64,000 bases of DNA from Termitomyces sp. T153 (lineage: Eukaryota > Basidiomycota > Agaricomycetes > Agaricales > Lyophyllaceae). Of the stretch, positions 59,963 through 64,000 are shown piece after piece. The first letter of the stretch is position 1, and each line of letters opens with the position of its first letter. The position numbers and the translations under genes were made by a program. The DNA lies in contig JACKQL020000002.1 of the NCBI GenBank assembly GCA_018296165.2, positions 1,798,001 to 1,862,000 on the forward strand, read 5' to 3'. A model generated the notes under the pieces. It was not told where the DNA came from and did no database searches. It was given only the letters and a program-made list of their open reading frames with translations.

Positions 59963-61155
59963 ATGTCTGCTCTGTCCGTCTCTCGTCCGCACCTCGCCCC
60001 CCTCGCCGCCGTTGGCCGCGACGTCGACGACGACGTCGCCGCGGCCCCCATGGCGTCGCCCGACTCGTGCTACTCGCCCCTGCCCTCCCTCACCCACAGC
60101 TCGCCGTCCTCGTCCTCGTCCAGCATCCACAGCGTCTCAGAGCGCCCCAACGAGCACCTCGCCGTTCTCCTCCCCAGACATCTCTGGAAGGTACGCCGTC
60201 TCCACTGTTCTGTCTGAGACGCGCCCTCATCATTTGCTTCCGCAGGCCGACTCCGCGGCGCAAAAGTGCGACAATCTCTACTGTTCAGCTCTATTCACTT
60301 TTATCCAGCGGAGACATGTCAGTCGATCGTTTGCGCATCATGTCTGCTCTCTGTCTGACCCGTTTGCAGCATTGTCGCAAGTGTGGTGGCGTCTTCTGCG
60401 CCGCATGCTCCAGTCGCGCGACGTCCCTCCTCGACACGTCCAGACTCGACTTTCTTCTGCCCCCGCGCAACATGCCGCTCGCGTCCTATGCTTCTCCCAT
60501 CTCTCCCCTTAATTCATATCGCGTCTGCGATGATTGTTGGGACCAGATCCATGGCAACCCTGTCACACCCCGCACCCCTGAGCTTGTTCGCCTGTCTTTC
60601 GCCCGTATTTTCTCTTCCCCCCGTATCCTCTCTTCCCCCATCTCCATGCTCAAGTCTCCCCTCAGTGCCACCTCTCTTGCCTCTAGCGTCGACGCGTCCT
60701 CAAACGTCGCCAACTCTCAATCTCCCTCTCTTCTCACCGCCGCCGTTCCTATCGCCCGAAAAGCCCAGTCCCTACGAGCCAAACCCAGCTCCTCTAGCCT
60801 CAATGCCGTTCGACGCTCCACTATTCGCGCGTCCCACCTCACCCTTCCTCCCGACCTCGAACGCTCGTACGGCGAGCTAGATGCCTACCCTCTCAGACGC
60901 TCCAGCGTCATCTGCAAAGCGACCGGCGGCGGTCGCTGGGAGCCCAAACAGGATCCTCCTATCATTGGTTACCGCCCTCCCATACCGGGCGCCAAAGCCC
61001 AGTTTGAGATTGACATGGAGCGTGCCGAGCGCGCTGAGCGTCTTCGGAGAGCAAACCCCATCATCAAAGACGGTGACTTCCAGTACCGTTTCTTTCCCCG
61101 CCACAACGACGCCCTAGTATTATCCAAGACGCCGTTCTCTCTTTCGACATTCTGA
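59963..61155 (+). CDS. FYVE zinc finger protein
   Basis: FYVE domains bind phosphatidylinositol 3-phosphate on endosomes and vacuoles. Three exons: 59963-60190, 60246-60317 and 60370-61155, giving 361 residues. The domain lies across the exon borders at residues about 75-155: LWKADSAAQKC (WxxD motif), DNLYC, then FTFIQRRHHCRKCGGVFCAA, CSSR and later YRVCDDCW. RRHHCRKCG and RVC are the lipid-binding signatures. The first Cys pair is spaced CX4C, wider than the common CX2C, and the loop before RVC is long. The N-terminal part is Ser-rich and the C-terminal part is basic and Ser-rich, ending KTPFSLSTF. No kinase or other domain is seen, so the exact orthologue is open; a Pib2-like protein is possible. 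Confidence 0.92.
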
Positions 61156-61684
61156 CCCCGTCACCCGTTGCGCATCCGCCTCTCGTCGTCTTGTATGCCT
61201 GCTCGCTATTGTCCACGCTCTCCGGCTTTTTGGCTTGCTTCTCATATCTTTATTACTGTATATTGCCATTCTTCCGATCTGGTCGTTGTATGGCCAGTTG
61301 TATTTTTACTTTTCATCATCCATCTGTCCTGTCGTAATTGACGTGCAGAGCATATTTTGTCTCGCTCTCGCCCGTCTGCTTTCTTGTCCCATATATACCA
61401 TCATTGTGCATAGCTCCCTCCCCCCATGCGTCACCCTCCATCTGCATCACTTATACTGACGTGTCTCCTTGCCTGCCCGTGCGTACGCCGCATTATTAGA
61501 GCGGCGTGTGCTGATTAATTACGTCTTGTACTCCTCCCCGTACATATGTACTTAGACTATATTTTCGTTTTCTTTGATCGGTAATGGTATTGTGGTTCTA
61601 ATTTGAATCATGCGACCAAACATCAGCAAACAAACATTCGAATTTTTGGTTTCCTGGCAGACGCGTCGACGGACGGTCACGACG
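61156..61684. other. Intergenic sequence between FYVE gene and mL38
   Basis: 3' UTR of the FYVE gene and 5' region of the next gene. An upstream in-frame ATG at 61610 would add 25 residues to mL38. No other element is recognised. Confidence 0.5.
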
Positions 61685-63321
61685 ATGCTGGCTCTCTGCA
61701 GACTGCGAGGCCCGTCCACCGCTCTCCTCCAACGTGCGAATGCCACTCTCCATGCTGTGCCCCCAGCCGCCGACACCCCTCCTCCTCCACCCGTAACAAA
61801 AGCCCAGTCTTCACCTGCACCTCCTTCAGAAACCCCAGACGCAAGCGACAGCAAGGCCAACGGCCGTCGTCGCAGACGCACACCCATTCCCCCAAAACGG
61901 CCCAACATCTCCCTCGCCAACCCACGTCAGTGGAACCGGCCTATCGGGCTCGGCGTCATCCCCGCGTACGACCTCGCGCTCGAGCTCATCCAGCGGGACA
62001 GCAAATTCCTCGTACATGAGGCCGCCGCGCTGCGCGAGGAGGTGAAGGTGCTTGAGAGCAAGGTGGTGGAGCTTGGTGGGTGGGGAAGTGAAGGAGCTAA
62101 GGATGTCGAGGCAGAGATGGAGAAGAAGAGGGAGAAGCTCAAAATATTGGAGGTGCAGAGCAAGGTCAATCTGCCTGCAGTCAGGTGGGAGGTCGACAAC
62201 GCCATGGGTATGTTCTTTCCTTGTTTAGAGACGAATACTTAGAGCGGTCACAGCGGACATGACGAACCCCGCTCACCGACATCTTGTTGAGCACAAGTGG
62301 CGTAAAGACGGCGACTTGGATTTGTTGGTTAGTTTCGACTCCCTTCTCAATCATGCTTCCAGGGAATTCAGTTTTTTTGTAGATGGAACGTCTGCACCAA
62401 ATGCACGTCATTCCAGATGTCCTGCCGGATCTCCGCCCCACAATCGACGTTCATGTAGTAGCACAGACGACGTCTCGCGAACGTGTACAAACGAAAAAGA
62501 TGCGCACGACCGTTGTGCCCGGCACCTTCCTTTTGCCCGGTCAGGTACATTCTTATTGGTATTCAACTTGCATCGAATTCACCAGACCCTACAGACCGTC
62601 AAACCGCTCCATGTCTACGCCAACGTATTCCATACCGACACGAGACTTTACACCATGTTACTCGTAGATCCCGGTATGCCGTGAACAGCTTGCCTTCATC
62701 TACCTCGTGAATAACTCACATCATCCAGATGTCCCTGATGAGGAGAACCAGACATTTCGTACTTACCTCCATTGGCTCAAGTGAGTCCCGTCTTCCCTGT
62801 TTTCAGAGTATTCCATCCTCACCAAACCCAGACCGAACATCCCTCTTTCGGCAACTACCAGAGGTCGCATTGATCTCGACGGTCACACGCCGTACATTCC
62901 GCCACACCCACAACAAGGTACTCCCTACCACCGCTACGTCCTCCTTTTACTTCCACAACCACCTCTCGACGGCGTGACACACTCTCTGAACGCCGAAGCG
63001 CGTGCAGAGCCGGGCGTGCCGACATCAACAACCCTTGACATTCCGCCCGTGGAGCCTGCAGAACGTGCCAACTTTGACGTTCGCGCGTTCGTACAGCGTT
63101 GGGGTCTCGACACCATCCCTGGTGGTGGAGCCCATATGTGGAGAGAGGTGTGGAATTCTAGAGTCTCCAAGATCTACAAAAACGTGCTGAGTAAGTCTTT
63201 CTATGTTTTCTTTTGGATGGGGTGTTCATAAATTTATGTAGAGGAGCTGGAACCGCGGTTCGGCAGGCCACCAAAAGAAGATCCCTATCTCGAGTATAAA
63301 GAAAAGAAGCGTTATATCTAA
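61685..63321 (+). CDS. MRPL35: Mitochondrial large ribosomal subunit protein mL38 (PEBP-like)
   Basis: A mitoribosome protein with a phosphatidylethanolamine-binding-protein fold; yeast calls it Mrpl35. The start at 61685 (MLALCRLRGPSTALLQRA) gives an Arg-rich, acid-poor presequence; an ATG at 61610 in the same frame is possible. Family blocks are PRQWNRPIGLGVIPAYDLAL, an EEVKVLESKVVEL coiled coil, EHKWRKDGDLDLL, MERLHQMHVIPDVLPDLRPT, VVPGTFLLPGQ, LLVDPDVPDEENQTFRTYLH (PEBP signature DPD across a splice site), and HTPYIPPHPQQGTPYHRYVL. The end is KKRYI before TAA at 63319-63321. About six short introns are removed. No lesion is seen. Confidence 0.93.
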
Positions 63322-64000
63322 TACATCTGTTCTTTGTTATTTCCGACCTAATTTGCCCAATCGAAGTGATTCTTGTACGCAGGCTTTTTTCCAAGGGCAC
63401 CTATCGATCACATGGCATGAACTTGGAGCATACTTCCTCAACCAATAGCCTCAACATTTGTATGGTCCGAGTACTCGAACACATTGCCCTCGGGTGGACA
63501 TTGAGGGAGATGCGCTACACCCAAGAGTATACTTAGGCATTGTCTAGGTTTACACTTCCATTACTCGTCTTTTGTCGTTAGCGCGGATGTCAAACCAGGC
63601 ACTGGTTATGGTGCGGGCATGTGCACCCGTTAACCGTGATTTACCTTGAATATAACCACGTCCCGTATGCTTGTGATGGTCGGGCGTCGGAGCACGCGGA
63701 CCCCAGGGAAATCAGAATACATACATAGATTCCACCCGAGCCCGCCCGCCAGGTACCTGTCATCGGGACCATTTGCTGGGCATCGTCATACTTTCTTACA
63801 CAGCTCTGTGTCTTGGTGTCTTGGCCTGTAATGCTTGAGCCGGTATGTCCACGTACACATATGATATTGCTTTCCCCTGGCCTCCTAAAAACACGGATAC
63901 ATACTGATACGCCATGAACCGGTTTACGCAACAGCCTAATTCTTCTATCTATTCTGTTGCGGTTGATTTTGATATGTAAGCCGTGGACGAGACGTTGAAA
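63322..64000. other. Intergenic sequence to window end
   Basis: 3' flank of mL38. Small open stretches on both strands at 63641-63931 have no family signal. Nothing else is recognised. Confidence 0.5.

Noticed and set aside
1..64000. tRNA, rRNA or other structural RNA genes
   Set aside because: None could be recognised by reading; a covariance-model scan would be needed to exclude small ones.

Overview
This window comes from the genome of a fungus, most likely an agaricomycete (mushroom-forming basidiomycete). The real genes are split by many short introns (about 45-70 bp, GT..AG), the proteins are of fungal type, and the repeats are Ty3/Gypsy and RNase H-type LINE elements of the kind found in basidiomycetes. 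The assignment rests on reading the sequence; no search was run.

Layout: 1-1420 holds LTR remnants. 1855-5498 is a small gene island with two 26S proteasome lid genes, RPN7 (minus) and RPN6 (plus), divergently transcribed from a 139-bp gap. About 5.8-49.2 kb is one large nested block of mobile elements. 49.7-63.3 kb is a second gene stretch: DNMT2/TRDMT1 (minus), a PHD-finger protein, an unrecognised conserved-looking protein, a FYVE-domain protein, and the mitochondrial ribosomal protein mL38.

The mobile block holds several families. (A) A full-length Ty3/Gypsy chromovirus, 8048-19037, with both LTRs and a 5-bp target duplication (ACATG); it carries gag, two retropepsin-like domains in tandem, RT-RNase H, integrase, a chromodomain and a 2-kb extra region holding a spliced antisense gene. 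(B) A second, diverged Ty3/Gypsy family in many broken copies on both strands; two of its 3' ends are also followed by an antisense, intron-bearing gene, one copy of which has a zinc-cluster-like cysteine pattern. (C) A 2.0-kb LTR element, 36910-38952, with a CATTC duplication and one ORF encoding a KH-like domain but no pol, plus a solo LTR of the same family at 19271-19758. (D) An RNase H-type LINE, about 24.5-32.5 kb, split between ORF1 and ORF2 by a CpG-rich solo LTR with an ATTAG duplication. (E) A minus-strand LINE 3' fragment that the family A element split in two.

Nearly all element ORFs carry stops, frameshifts or lost catalytic residues, many explained by C-to-T or G-to-A change at former CpG sites. 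The most interesting signals are the spliced antisense genes downstream of pol in two unrelated Gypsy families, the KH-domain LTR element without pol, and the tandem protease domains of family A.
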